From JBFMFE01 sp040752295 (GTDB lineage: Bacteria > UBP15 > UBA6099 > JBFMBQ01): DNA of 7,307 bases. The translations under genes and the position numbers were made by a program. Numbering within the stretch: the stretch's first letter is position 1; every line of letters starts with the position of its first letter. The DNA lies in assembly GCA_040752295.1 (NCBI GenBank), contig JBFMFE010000169.1, forward strand, positions 1 to 7,307, written 5' to 3'. Below the pieces are notes generated by a model. That model saw only the letters and a list, made by a program, of their open reading frames with translations. It searched no databases and was not told where the DNA came from. This document shows positions 1 through 4,952 of this stretch, one piece after another.

Positions 1-39
1 GATGCAAATCCGATCATGCGAAAATCAATATGCGCGAAA

Positions 40-128
40 CGCCTTGGAGTGCGGTGTGCAAACACCGCCTTGTTTCCCGCGCTCCGCGCGGGAGTGAAGG
101 CGGCGATGACTCGCCGCAGTCCAAGGCG
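40..128. repeat. 89-nt cloverleaf-forming hairpin repeat
   Basis: The element is built from four nested or adjacent inverted repeats. An outer 9-bp stem (40-48 with 120-128) encloses three perfect 7-bp hairpins: 51-57/62-68 with loop GCAA, 76-82/86-92 with loop TCC, and 100-106/111-117 with loop TGAC. All four stems are perfect, so the folded form is a symmetrical four-way junction. It is not a tRNA: there is no T-loop sequence, no anticodon arm of the right size and no CCA end. It lies downstream of the PIN/antitoxin genes and overlaps no credible gene; the open frames through it on both strands come from its stop-poor GC-rich stems. It looks like a dispersed REP/MITE-like element, but only one copy is in this window, so the repeat nature is inferred. 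Confidence 0.7.
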
Positions 129-201
129 GCTGAATCCACAATACATCGTGACGAAGAATGTGCGAAAGTTCACTCTTAATGAGTGGTCGAATAATCGTGA
201 T

Positions 202-217
202 TACTGCGAAAGCAGTA
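202..217. other. Hairpin with GAAA tetraloop
   Basis: TACTGC and GCAGTA form a perfect 6-bp stem closed by GAAA, a stable GNRA loop when transcribed from the plus strand. It begins 22 nt beyond the stop codon of the minus-strand antitoxin. No U-tract follows on either strand, so it is not a canonical terminator. It could protect the 3' end of the TA transcript or be part of the neighbouring repeat. Confidence 0.45.
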
Positions 218-238
218 CGAAACATTCAGCCGCATGTA

Positions 239-415
239 TCATACTTTCATTTTCATACGCTTGGGCAGCTTAAGCCCGAATTCCTTCTTGCAGGCTTCCG
301 CTTCTTCCTTTATTTTCCTCACCCATTCTTCATCGGAAAGGTCTTTCGTTTCCTCGTGAATCTCTTCCCTGATCCTGCGAAGCATCCTCATCACTTCAGG
401 TTCCTTGTTATTCAT
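239..415 (-). CDS. Small partner (putative antitoxin) of the PIN-domain toxin
   Basis: A 58-residue, highly charged protein that reads as mostly helical. A Lys/Glu/Arg-rich segment carrying the element EETKDLSDEEW (about residues 21-31) is followed by a basic C-terminus (KLPKRMKMKV). Short proteins with an EETK-x-hydrophobic-(S/T)-x-EE core are commonly found next to PIN proteins of the type encoded here, so an antitoxin role is likely, by inference. I chose the ATG at 415 because GGGGGTG lies 7 nt upstream. An ATG seven codons earlier (436) has no such site. The start overlaps the PIN stop codon by 8 nt (ATGAATAA), which implies translational coupling. The toxin comes first and the partner second, the reverse of classical vapBC order. 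No DNA-binding domain can be recognised. Confidence 0.75.
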   Translation of the reverse strand: MNNKEPEVMRMLRRIREEIHEETKDLSDEEWVRKIKEEAEACKKEFGLKLPKRMKMKV

Positions 416-881
416 CTGAAAACACCCCCAGAACATCGCATATTTTCAGTTCCCTGTACCCTTCGAGTACATTTACCGCGTTTATACCGGCAATGGTCTT
501 AACTTTTACGATATGCTTCGGATTCCAACTAACGAGGAAATCCATGTTGTTGACAGTTGCGACTGCCGCGTGCACCAAATCTTCGTACGCTTTACCCGAC
601 AAAAAGCCAGCCTCGATATATCTTGCAGTCAGTCTCCTGATCTCAGGAGTTACTTCAAGTTCTTCGGGTTCAAGCTCTGACATTTTAGTGAGAATCCTGT
701 TTTTTATTGCATCAGGCGCTTTCCGTATTTCTATCATTACCATCTCCGAAATGAACAACTCGTAATCACCGCTCTCGATTTCGTCGAAGAACCTTTGTGT
801 ATCTTGTCGCTTCTCCGGTGCGTCGTCCGCGAAAAGGAAGTTCCAGACCGATGTATCTATATAGAGTTTTAGTTTCTTCAC
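408..881 (-). CDS. PIN-domain ribonuclease, VapC-like toxin
   Basis: A 157-residue PIN-domain protein, expected to be a metal-dependent endoribonuclease. Beta-1 carries YIDTSVWN with the first acidic ligand D9. E51 in the segment MIEIRKAP and D101 in YEDLVHAAVATV are the next two acidic positions. The segment LVSWNPKHIV (about 116-125) followed by INAVN (133-137) is typical of a PIN subfamily that pairs with a short EETK-type partner, found here immediately downstream. N120 stands near where classical VapC proteins have a fourth acidic residue. Length fits the family (about 130-160). The start is GTG at 881, since an in-frame TAA lies four codons upstream. It has no recognisable Shine-Dalgarno site, and a candidate promoter would begin the transcript almost at this codon. 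RNA target unknown; many VapC toxins cut tRNA or rRNA. Confidence 0.88.
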   Translation of the reverse strand: MKKLKLYIDTSVWNFLFADDAPEKRQDTQRFFDEIESGDYELFISEMVMIEIRKAPDAIKNRILTKMSELEPEELEVTPEIRRLTARYIEAGFLSGKAYEDLVHAAVATVNNMDFLVSWNPKHIVKVKTIAGINAVNVLEGYRELKICDVLGVFSDE

Positions 882-887
882 GATTCT

Positions 888-916
888 ATTTTACTTCAAT
901 CCGGGATTTCTTTCCA
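888..916 (-). promoter_or_regulatory. Candidate promoter of the PIN module
   Basis: On the minus strand TGGAAA (916-911) and TAAAAT (893-888) are separated by 17 bp, matching sigma-70-type boxes at four and five of six positions. The predicted start falls at about 881, the GTG initiation codon, so the message may be leaderless. Assigned by eye only. Confidence 0.35.
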
Positions 917-975
917 GCGCGCGAAAGATATGAAAATGACACGGCGATGTGGGAAAAGGGTAAATATCGTCATTA

Positions 976-1014
976 AATGGTGCCTGTCCCCAGTTTTCTC
1001 TTCAGTTTTCTCTA
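976..1014. repeat. GGTGCCTGTCCCC motif with tandem duplication
   Basis: The 13-mer GGTGCCTGTCCCC (minus strand GGGGACAGGCACC) matches, from memory, a motif frequent at the ends of REP-like elements mobilised by REP-associated tyrosine transposases (Y1 family). It runs directly into two copies of CAGTTTTCTCT(T/A). No transposase gene is present, so this is at best a solitary remnant. Confidence 0.4.
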
Positions 1015-1117
1015 AAATATATGGTTCTTCAGGAAATACTGTGGGTAAAAACGGAAGGGGAAACGAGTTTGTCGCATTATGGAACAATGGATAGGGAGGA
1101 AAACCTTTGTAAATAAA

Positions 1118-1131
1118 GCGTTTTTTAACGC
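1118..1131 (-). terminator. Weak terminator-like hairpin
   Basis: GCGTT/AACGC forms a 5-bp stem with a 4-nt loop. On the minus strand it is followed by TTTATTT. The stem is short and about 210 nt beyond the MazF-like stop codon, so termination here is only a possibility. Confidence 0.25.
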
Positions 1132-1342
1132 ATTGTCTCCTTGCCTTTCAAATTGTTTCTTGATGATCTGCTTCCTTTTTCATCTGTCTGATCAAGGGGT
1201 TACCCACACAAATTCCTGAAGCGCCTTTATTTTTTTTCTTCATTTCCACTTGTCGAATTATTCATGCTCCGTGAACAATTCGGTTTCTGTAAAGAACTCC
1301 GGAGTCGGCAGGCATTATTATTCGCTGTAATGTTGCGCTGTG

Positions 1343-1693
1343 TTACTCTGTCTGTTTTTGCAGATAGTCCGAAATTTTCTTAATGATGTTTTTCAGTCTG
1401 TTTTCACTGATCTTTCCGAGGATGCCTTCCAGAACGATGGCCTCGACGGTTGCAAGTTTTCCAATCCGTATCAAAGACTGCGCTTTCAGTCCGGATGATA
1501 TGAAATCCGAATCGGCCGGGGAAATCGTTTCATACCAACCCTCGATCCCGTGCTGAAGCTGTGAAGTTATGGCGCATATCAGCCAGTCGCCAAAAGGACC
1601 GGGCAAAGGGGAGATAACAACAACCGGGCGATATTTTCCTTCCCTAAGGTCTGATTGGGGAAATCTGACGAGGGAAACCGTACCGGGACTTAT
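1343..1693 (-). CDS. MazF/PemK-family endoribonuclease toxin, start codon degraded to ATA
   Basis: Read from 1693, the frame gives 116 residues, the usual length for MazF/PemK toxins, which cut RNA as dimers. The N-terminus holds the family pattern SLVRFPQSDL (about 7-16), then K-YRPVVVISPLPG (20-31), FGDWLICAITSQ (33-44) and DSDF--SGLK--SLIR--KLATVE (61-84). The 87-codon part starting at TTG 1606 lacks the first beta-strands, so the true start must lie upstream. Between the in-frame TGA at 1720-1718 and that TTG there is no ATG, GTG, TTG or CTG. Where the antitoxin stops, the sequence reads ATAA, where related operons often have the ATGA overlap. Either AUA is used inefficiently through coupling, or the toxin has been silenced by one G-to-A change. 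The rest of the frame is intact, which argues for a recent event. Confidence 0.8.
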   Translation of the reverse strand: MSPGTVSLVRFPQSDLREGKYRPVVVISPLPGPFGDWLICAITSQLQHGIEGWYETISPADSDFISSGLKAQSLIRIGKLATVEAIVLEGILGKISENRLKNIIKKISDYLQKQTE

Positions 1694-1920
1694 TTTCGTT
1701 TTCTTTCTTTCAGGTCGTCAAGAGTATATTCGGCTTCGTTCGGGTCAAGCCAGAAATCAAAAGCTCCGGATTCGAGGGAAAGGGTCCCCCATGGTGTTTC
1801 TTCAACCGTTTGGGTTTTCTTGCTTCCTTTTTCGAGCGATATGATGAACTTGAGAACAATGCCAAGTCTGTCTTCAGGCATCATTTCGATTTCTCTCATG
1901 ATTCTTTCTTTTATTTTCAC
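1690..1920 (-). CDS. Antitoxin of the MazF/PemK-like toxin
   Basis: A 76-residue antitoxin-like protein directly preceding the MazF-like gene. The N-terminal half (KIKERIMREIEMMPEDRLGIVLKF) reads as two amphipathic helices, as in antitoxins whose first line is an E-x-(L/M)PE helix. The C-terminal half carries LSLESGAFDFWLDPNEAEYTLDDLKERKR, a tail of the kind that occupies the RNA groove of PemK/MazF partners (inferred). I chose GTG 1920 because GAGGTGA lies six bases upstream. A TTG two codons earlier (1926) overlaps that ribosome site too closely. The stop TAA shares two bases with the ATA at the toxin's expected initiation position. Autoregulation with the toxin from the upstream promoter would be usual for the class. 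Confidence 0.8.
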   Translation of the reverse strand: MKIKERIMREIEMMPEDRLGIVLKFIISLEKGSKKTQTVEETPWGTLSLESGAFDFWLDPNEAEYTLDDLKERKRK

Positions 1921-1941
1921 CGTCAATCACCTCGCATTCAC

Positions 1942-1970
1942 ATTATATACGCAATTCCGGTTTCTGCAAA
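1942..1970 (-). promoter_or_regulatory. Candidate promoter of the mazEF-like module
   Basis: TTTGCA (1970-1965) and a consensus TATAAT (1947-1942) are 17 bp apart on the minus strand. The predicted transcript would start near 1935 and carry the GAGGTGA ribosome site for the GTG at 1920. Confidence 0.45.
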
Positions 1971-2019
1971 AATGTGGCGTAATCTTTAACAATTTCGTCC
2001 TCGCGCCAACTGCCGATTC

Positions 2020-2116
2020 GTTACAGCATTCCGCAGGCTCGTTCCGGGCTACATGACGGAGCATGGGACCTGCGGTAGTCCCACCTGCCTGCCGCGGCAT
2101 TCGCGGCGCAGGCAGG
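2020..2116. repeat. 78-nt hairpin repeat, copy A, with extended hairpin
   Basis: Positions 2020-2097 match 2875-2952 with four substitutions and no gap. Inside are the inverted arms CCGCAGG/CCTGCGG (2031-2037, 2069-2075). Beyond the shared part, CCTGCCTG/CAGGCAGG (2084-2091, 2109-2116) encloses CCGCG/CGCGG (2092-2096, 2102-2106), a strong imperfect hairpin with a 5-nt loop. The copy sits between the RelE and MazF modules in the same orientation as copy B. Confidence 0.85.
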
Positions 2117-2274
2117 CTGATTTTAAATCCAACGGGATCACACGGAGCCAGGCAAGCGCTTTGAAATCCGGGCAGTCACCGCACTGCTGCCGGTCCCCCG
2201 GTTGCACTATCCGGACGGCGTATTCTGGTGACACCTGTGAATTCTGGTGACACCTTACACAATTCCTTTGATTA
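2117..2274. other. Gene-free stretch between repeat copy A and relE
   Basis: With copy A and the mazEF promoter this completes a gap of about 350 bases without a gene. The first hundred bases hold no feature I recognise; the minus-strand frame crossing it continues into the repeat and looks spurious. The right end carries the doubled ATTCTGGTGACACC motif. Confidence 0.5.
2222..2254. repeat. Doubled ATTCTGGTGACACC motif
   Basis: Two exact 14-nt copies (2222-2235 and 2241-2254) have a 19-nt period. Each contains GGTGACACC, nearly self-complementary. On the minus strand the unit is GGTGTCACCAGAAT, which I recall as a recurrent REP-like motif of uncultured bacteria and Desulfobacterota; that resemblance is from memory. 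It lies 20 nt beyond the relE stop. Confidence 0.6.
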
Positions 2275-2535
2275 TCAGTACGCCGACCGCCTGTGCCTGA
2301 CGCGCATCACCCTGACGGCTTTTTCCTTGTCGTCAATTTCGTATATCACCCTGAACTCGCCGATGCGGATGCGCCAGTCGCTCTTCGAACCGGTTATTTT
2401 CCGGCATCCATGTGGTCTTGGATTCTCGCGTAATGTTTTGATGGATGAAATTATGCGGCGGAAATTCTCTTCAGAAAGATGCTTGAGATCGCGCTCGGCG
2501 GCACGCTCGAGATACACCTCATACAATCTACTCAT
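2275..2535 (-). CDS. RelE/ParE-superfamily toxin, likely RelE-type mRNA interferase
   Basis: An 86-residue protein with the RelE fold pattern: an N-terminal strand (YEVYLERAAERDLKHL), a helical segment with LRENPRPHG (35-43), then CRKITGSKSDWRIRIGEFRVIYEIDD (44-69) and a final strand VRVMRVRHRRSAY. R55, R57, R62, H81, R82-R83 and Y86 sit where RelE enzymes place the basic and aromatic residues used in ribosome-dependent mRNA cleavage. These residues favour a ribonuclease over a ParE gyrase poison, but sequence alone does not settle it. RelE cleavage leaves 2',3'-cyclic phosphate and 5'-OH ends. The ATG overlaps the antitoxin stop by 8 nt, so translation is coupled. The size is typical. Confidence 0.9.
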   Translation of the reverse strand: MSRLYEVYLERAAERDLKHLSEENFRRIISSIKTLRENPRPHGCRKITGSKSDWRIRIGEFRVIYEIDDKEKAVRVMRVRHRRSAY

Positions 2536-2728
2536 ACTCCTTCAGGAAATCTTCCAGTTTTTTGAACCTGAGCGGTTTCTTTCTCATTTCCTGCAATGTT
2601 TTTAAATCCTCCGAATCTTCAAGACGCTCAAGTATTTCTTGATATTCGTCTATATCAATAACTACCGCGGACGGTTTGCCATCCCTGAAAATTATATCGG
2701 GCGATTTACTTTTTGTTTTTCCGCTCAT
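2528..2728 (-). CDS. Antitoxin of the RelE-type toxin (Phd/YefM- or RelB-like)
   Basis: A 66-residue protein with the order expected for an antitoxin. The N-terminal segment PDIIFRDGKPSAVVIDIDEYQEILERLED (10-38) resembles the strand-helix core of Phd/YefM-type antitoxins. It is followed by a helical, charged C-terminal arm (LKTLQEMRKKPLRFKKLEDFLKEYE) that would wrap the toxin. The ATG at 2728 has a strong GGAGG site six bases upstream. It precedes relE with an 8-nt overlap, the classical antitoxin-first arrangement. The shortened N-terminus may give weak DNA binding; family assignment within Phd/RelB is uncertain. The module lies between two direct copies of the 78-nt repeat. Confidence 0.82.
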   Translation of the reverse strand: MSGKTKSKSPDIIFRDGKPSAVVIDIDEYQEILERLEDSEDLKTLQEMRKKPLRFKKLEDFLKEYE

Positions 2729-2797
2729 CAGCCGCCTCCGTCTGGCGAAAGAGTTACATCATGCCATTAGCATACGCGAAAATTCTCCACGCTTTTC

Positions 2798-2825
2798 ATT
2801 ATAGCGGCACTGTTGATTTCCGCAA
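2798..2825 (-). promoter_or_regulatory. Possible promoter of the relBE-like module
   Basis: A consensus TATAAT is present on the minus strand (2803-2798). The best -35 candidate, TTGCGG (2825-2820) at 16 bp, is poor. It would give a leader of about 60 nt before the ATG at 2728. Confidence 0.3.
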
Positions 2826-2874
2826 AGTTGCAGAGTAACATGCGGTAAATTCAGAGTTTTCCCTGTGAAGATTT

Positions 2875-2965
2875 GTTACAGCAATCCGCAGGCTCGTTCC
2901 AGGCTACATGACGGAGCATGGAGCCTGCGGTAGTCCCACCTGCCTGCCGCGGTGCGCTCGCGGCA
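2875..2965. repeat. 78-nt hairpin repeat, copy B, abutting rtcB
   Basis: Positions 2875-2952 repeat 2020-2097. Past that, TGCCGCG/CGCGGCA (2945-2951, 2959-2965) forms a perfect 7-bp stem with a 7-nt loop whose last base touches the rtcB stop codon at 2966. The outer CAGGCAGG arm of copy A is missing. Without a U-tract it is not a standard terminator, but it could protect the 3' end of the rtcB message. Confidence 0.85.
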
Positions 2966-4423
2966 TTATCCCTTTATCACCGCCATCGGACGCAGCCTGA
3001 GGACGGGGGCGGCGATGCCGGCGCCGGTGCAGCTTTCCACGACGAGCGAGACGTCCTTGTAGGCTTCCGGCGCCTCCTCGGTTATTACCTTCATGTCCGC
3101 CGCGCGTATTCGGATGCCCCTGTCTTCGAGTTCCCGGACTATCTTCTGCGATGACAGTTCCCGTTTTGCCGCCGAGCGGCTCTTCAGCCTGCCGGCGCCG
3201 TGGCAGATCGAGCCGAAAGTTTCCTTCATCGCCGCCGGCGTGCCGCGCAGGACGTACGACGCGCGACCCATGTCGCCGGGGACGAGCGCGGGCTGTCCGA
3301 CGGCGGCGTATCCGGCGGGCACGTCGGGGTGGTTCGGCGGGAACGCGCGTGTCGCTCCCTTGCGGTGGACGCACAGCTTCATCTTCCTGCCGCCGACCTC
3401 GTGTTCCTCGATCTTGGCGATGTTGTGCGCCACGTCGTAAACCTGCGTCATGCCGAGTTTTTTCGATTCCGCCTTGAAGGTTCTGACGAACGCCTGGCGC
3501 GCGAGATGCGCCAGGCACTGGCGGTTCGCCCACGCGTAGTTCGCAGCCGCCGCCATCGCGCCGAAATACCGCCGCCCCTCAGGCGACTCCACCGGCGCGC
3601 ACGCGAGCTGTCCGTCGGGCAGGTCAATCCCGTACTTCTTCGCCGCGGTCTTCATCGCTCCGATGTAGTCCTGGCACACCTGAGCGCCGAGTCCGCGCGA
3701 CCCCGAGTGGATCATCACCGCCACGGAGTCCTCCTCGAAGCCGAGCGCGCCCGCGGCAGCGGCGTCGTACACCTCGTCCACGTACTGCACCTCGATGAAA
3801 TGGTTGCCCGAGCCGAGGGTGCCGAGCTGCGGGCGCCCGCGCTCGACAGCCCTCGCGGACACTGCGCCGGCGTCCGCGCCTCTCATCGCCCCGTTCTCCT
3901 CGCAGAAGGTCGTGTCCTCCTCCCATCCGTTGCCGTTGCGCACCGCCCACCCCGCGCCTTCCTCGAGGACCTGCCGCGTTTCCCTCTCCGTTATGCGTAT
4001 GTCGCCCTTCGAGCCCACGCCGCAGGGTATCAGCGCGAAGAGGTTCGAACACAGGCTGCCCGCCTTCGGGACCACCTCGTCCCGCTTCAGCGACGTCCTC
4101 AAAAGCCGCACGCCGCAGTTTATGTCGAATCCGACGCCGCCCGGCGAGATCACGCCGTCGTCGAGCCGCATGGCGGCGACGCCCCCGATGGGAAACCCGT
4201 AGCCGTAGTGGATGTCGGGCAGGGCGATGGACGCGCTCACAATGCCGGGGAGCGTCGCGACGTTCACCACCTGGGCGGGCGCCTCGTCGTCGTAGAGCGT
4301 CCCGATCAGCCCGTCGCCGATGAAGATTATCCCCGGAACGCGCATGTCCTCCCTGAACGAACGCGGTATCACGTACTTGTTGCCGGATTCCTTTTCGAGA
4401 ACTTTTTTCCAGTCGGTCTTCAT
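2966..4423 (-). CDS. rtcB: RNA-splicing ligase RtcB
   Basis: A 485-residue RtcB, close to the 481 of the Pyrococcus enzyme. RtcB uses GTP and Mn2+ to join RNA 2',3'-cyclic phosphate (or 3'-phosphate) to 5'-OH ends in tRNA splicing and RNA repair. The metal ligands can be placed: GFDINCGVR with D100 and C103, GSGNHF with H208, IHSGSRGLG with H239 and DVAHNIAK with H333. CHGAGR holds H408, the expected guanylylated histidine. The C-terminus MAVIKG supplies the conserved lysine K484. PGGVGFD and PDIHYGYGFPIGG are further signatures. Start ATG 4423 has GGGGGAGA five bases upstream. The upstream neighbour is archease, its activating partner, so the pair forms an operon with a 100-nt gap. Codon use is strongly GC-rich, unlike the TA genes. 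All catalytic residues are present, so it should be active. Confidence 0.97.
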   Translation of the reverse strand: MKTDWKKVLEKESGNKYVIPRSFREDMRVPGIIFIGDGLIGTLYDDEAPAQVVNVATLPGIVSASIALPDIHYGYGFPIGGVAAMRLDDGVISPGGVGFDINCGVRLLRTSLKRDEVVPKAGSLCSNLFALIPCGVGSKGDIRITERETRQVLEEGAGWAVRNGNGWEEDTTFCEENGAMRGADAGAVSARAVERGRPQLGTLGSGNHFIEVQYVDEVYDAAAAGALGFEEDSVAVMIHSGSRGLGAQVCQDYIGAMKTAAKKYGIDLPDGQLACAPVESPEGRRYFGAMAAAANYAWANRQCLAHLARQAFVRTFKAESKKLGMTQVYDVAHNIAKIEEHEVGGRKMKLCVHRKGATRAFPPNHPDVPAGYAAVGQPALVPGDMGRASYVLRGTPAAMKETFGSICHGAGRLKSRSAAKRELSSQKIVRELEDRGIRIRAADMKVITEEAPEAYKDVSLVVESCTGAGIAAPVLRLRPMAVIKG

Positions 4424-4462
4424 CGCCGTCTCCCCCTTGATTCAACGGCGGACCTTCCGTTT

Positions 4463-4488
4463 CCCGCGGCGGCGGCGGCAGCCGCGGG
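4463..4488. other. GC-rich hairpin between archease and rtcB
   Basis: CCCGCGGC (4463-4470) and GCCGCGGG (4481-4488) form a perfect 8-bp stem around a GGC-repeat loop of 10 nt, in the 100-nt gap between the two cistrons. It could set the ratio of the two products by pausing or mRNA processing. There is no U-tract. Confidence 0.5.
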
Positions 4489-4523
4489 GACGCGGACCCT
4501 TCACCCGCCCCGTTCCCCCGCCG

Positions 4524-4928
4524 TCACAGGTCGAAGTATATCCTCGCCTCCCACCCGTCGGACGTGTATTCCACCCTGAGCATGTGGTGGGTCACGGCTT
4601 TTATCTCGGTTCCCGGCGCCGGAAGCTCCACCGCCGTGCCGACGCACGTCGCCTCGAGCAACTCGGGTTCGAGCGCGCTGAAACGGAATTCTCTCGGGAC
4701 GAAGTTCCGCGACTCGAAAAGGAAGAGCAGTTCCGAGAGCCAGTTCACGAGCAGCGTCTCCATGTCCTGCGCGTCGAGGCGGATTTCGTGGACGACCGCC
4801 TCGCCCTCCGCCGTCCGCTCGTGGAGGATGGAGAACATGCCCCGGGCCGCCTCGGCGAAGAATTCGTCGAGCGTGTCCGCCCTCACGAGTATGCCCACGT
4901 CGGCGGTGTGATCAAGAACCTCGAACAT
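4524..4928 (-). CDS. Archease, RtcB-activating protein
   Basis: A protein of 134 residues (141 if started at 4949) belonging to the archease family. Archease promotes guanylylation of RtcB and lets it turn over many times. The N-terminus reads MFEVLDHTADVG, the family signature, followed by TLDEFFAEAARGMFSIL, then LLVNWLSELLFLFES, and the C-terminal KAVTHHMLRVEY and WEARIYFDL with the terminal acidic residue of the metal site. I prefer ATG 4928: it starts right at the family N-terminus, GGGAG lies 11 nt upstream, and the candidate promoter would start transcription at about 4946, downstream of the other ATG (4949), which has no ribosome site. It is the first gene of the archease-rtcB operon. 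Confidence 0.94.
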   Translation of the reverse strand: MFEVLDHTADVGILVRADTLDEFFAEAARGMFSILHERTAEGEAVVHEIRLDAQDMETLLVNWLSELLFLFESRNFVPREFRFSALEPELLEATCVGTAVELPAPGTEIKAVTHHMLRVEYTSDGWEARIYFDL

Positions 4929-4952
4929 ATCCCACGCGTCTCCCGTCATCTA

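Larger units (their letters stand above)
917..1342. other. AT-rich intergenic stretch with repeat remnants
   Basis: No convincing gene lies between the PIN module and the MazF-like gene. What can be seen is a solitary GGTGCCTGTCCCC motif (979-991), an adjacent exact 11/12-nt tandem duplication of CAGTTTTCTCT (991-1002 and 1003-1014), a small hairpin at 1118-1131, and a 10-bp palindrome ACTCCGGAGT (1296-1305). A 31-codon minus-strand frame (1148-1243) has only a weak ribosome site and no recognisable product. The stretch may be a graveyard of an older module, but nothing proves it. Confidence 0.5.

Noticed and set aside
40..128. tRNA gene, suggested by the cloverleaf fold and length
   Set aside because: Arm lengths are wrong, the T-loop and anticodon loop are missing, and there is no acceptor end.
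25..273. Open frames through the cloverleaf repeat on both strands
   Set aside because: They translate the stem sequences of a repeat and have no ribosome sites or family resemblance.
896..1087. 63-codon minus-strand frame
   Set aside because: It crosses the GGTGCCTGTCCCC motif and the tandem duplication, and its low-complexity product has no family features.
1148..1243. 31-codon minus-strand frame starting MKKKNKGASG
   Set aside because: Only a weak GGAA precedes it and the product is not recognisable. It may be a decayed remnant, but there is no support for a gene.
1276..1295. Vestigial copy of the mazEF promoter flank (AATTCGGTTTCTG versus AATTCCGGTTTCTG near 1952)
   Set aside because: The similarity covers only about 16 bases with a gap and does not extend to a -10 box or ribosome site, so chance is likely.
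2020..2116. Integron attC site, suggested by TA cassettes between imperfect palindromic repeats
   Set aside because: The RYYYAAC/GTTRRRY core pair is absent (the repeat starts GTTACAG), no integrase is present, and the hairpin architecture differs.
3200..4579. 459-codon plus-strand open frame opposite rtcB
   Set aside because: It is antisense to a complete RtcB with all active-site residues. Its Arg/His-rich translation is typical of the shadow frame of GC-rich DNA.
4947..4949. Upstream ATG as archease start
   Set aside because: It has no ribosome site, lies only four bases past the -10 box and adds seven residues before the family N-terminus. The ATG at 4928 fits better.
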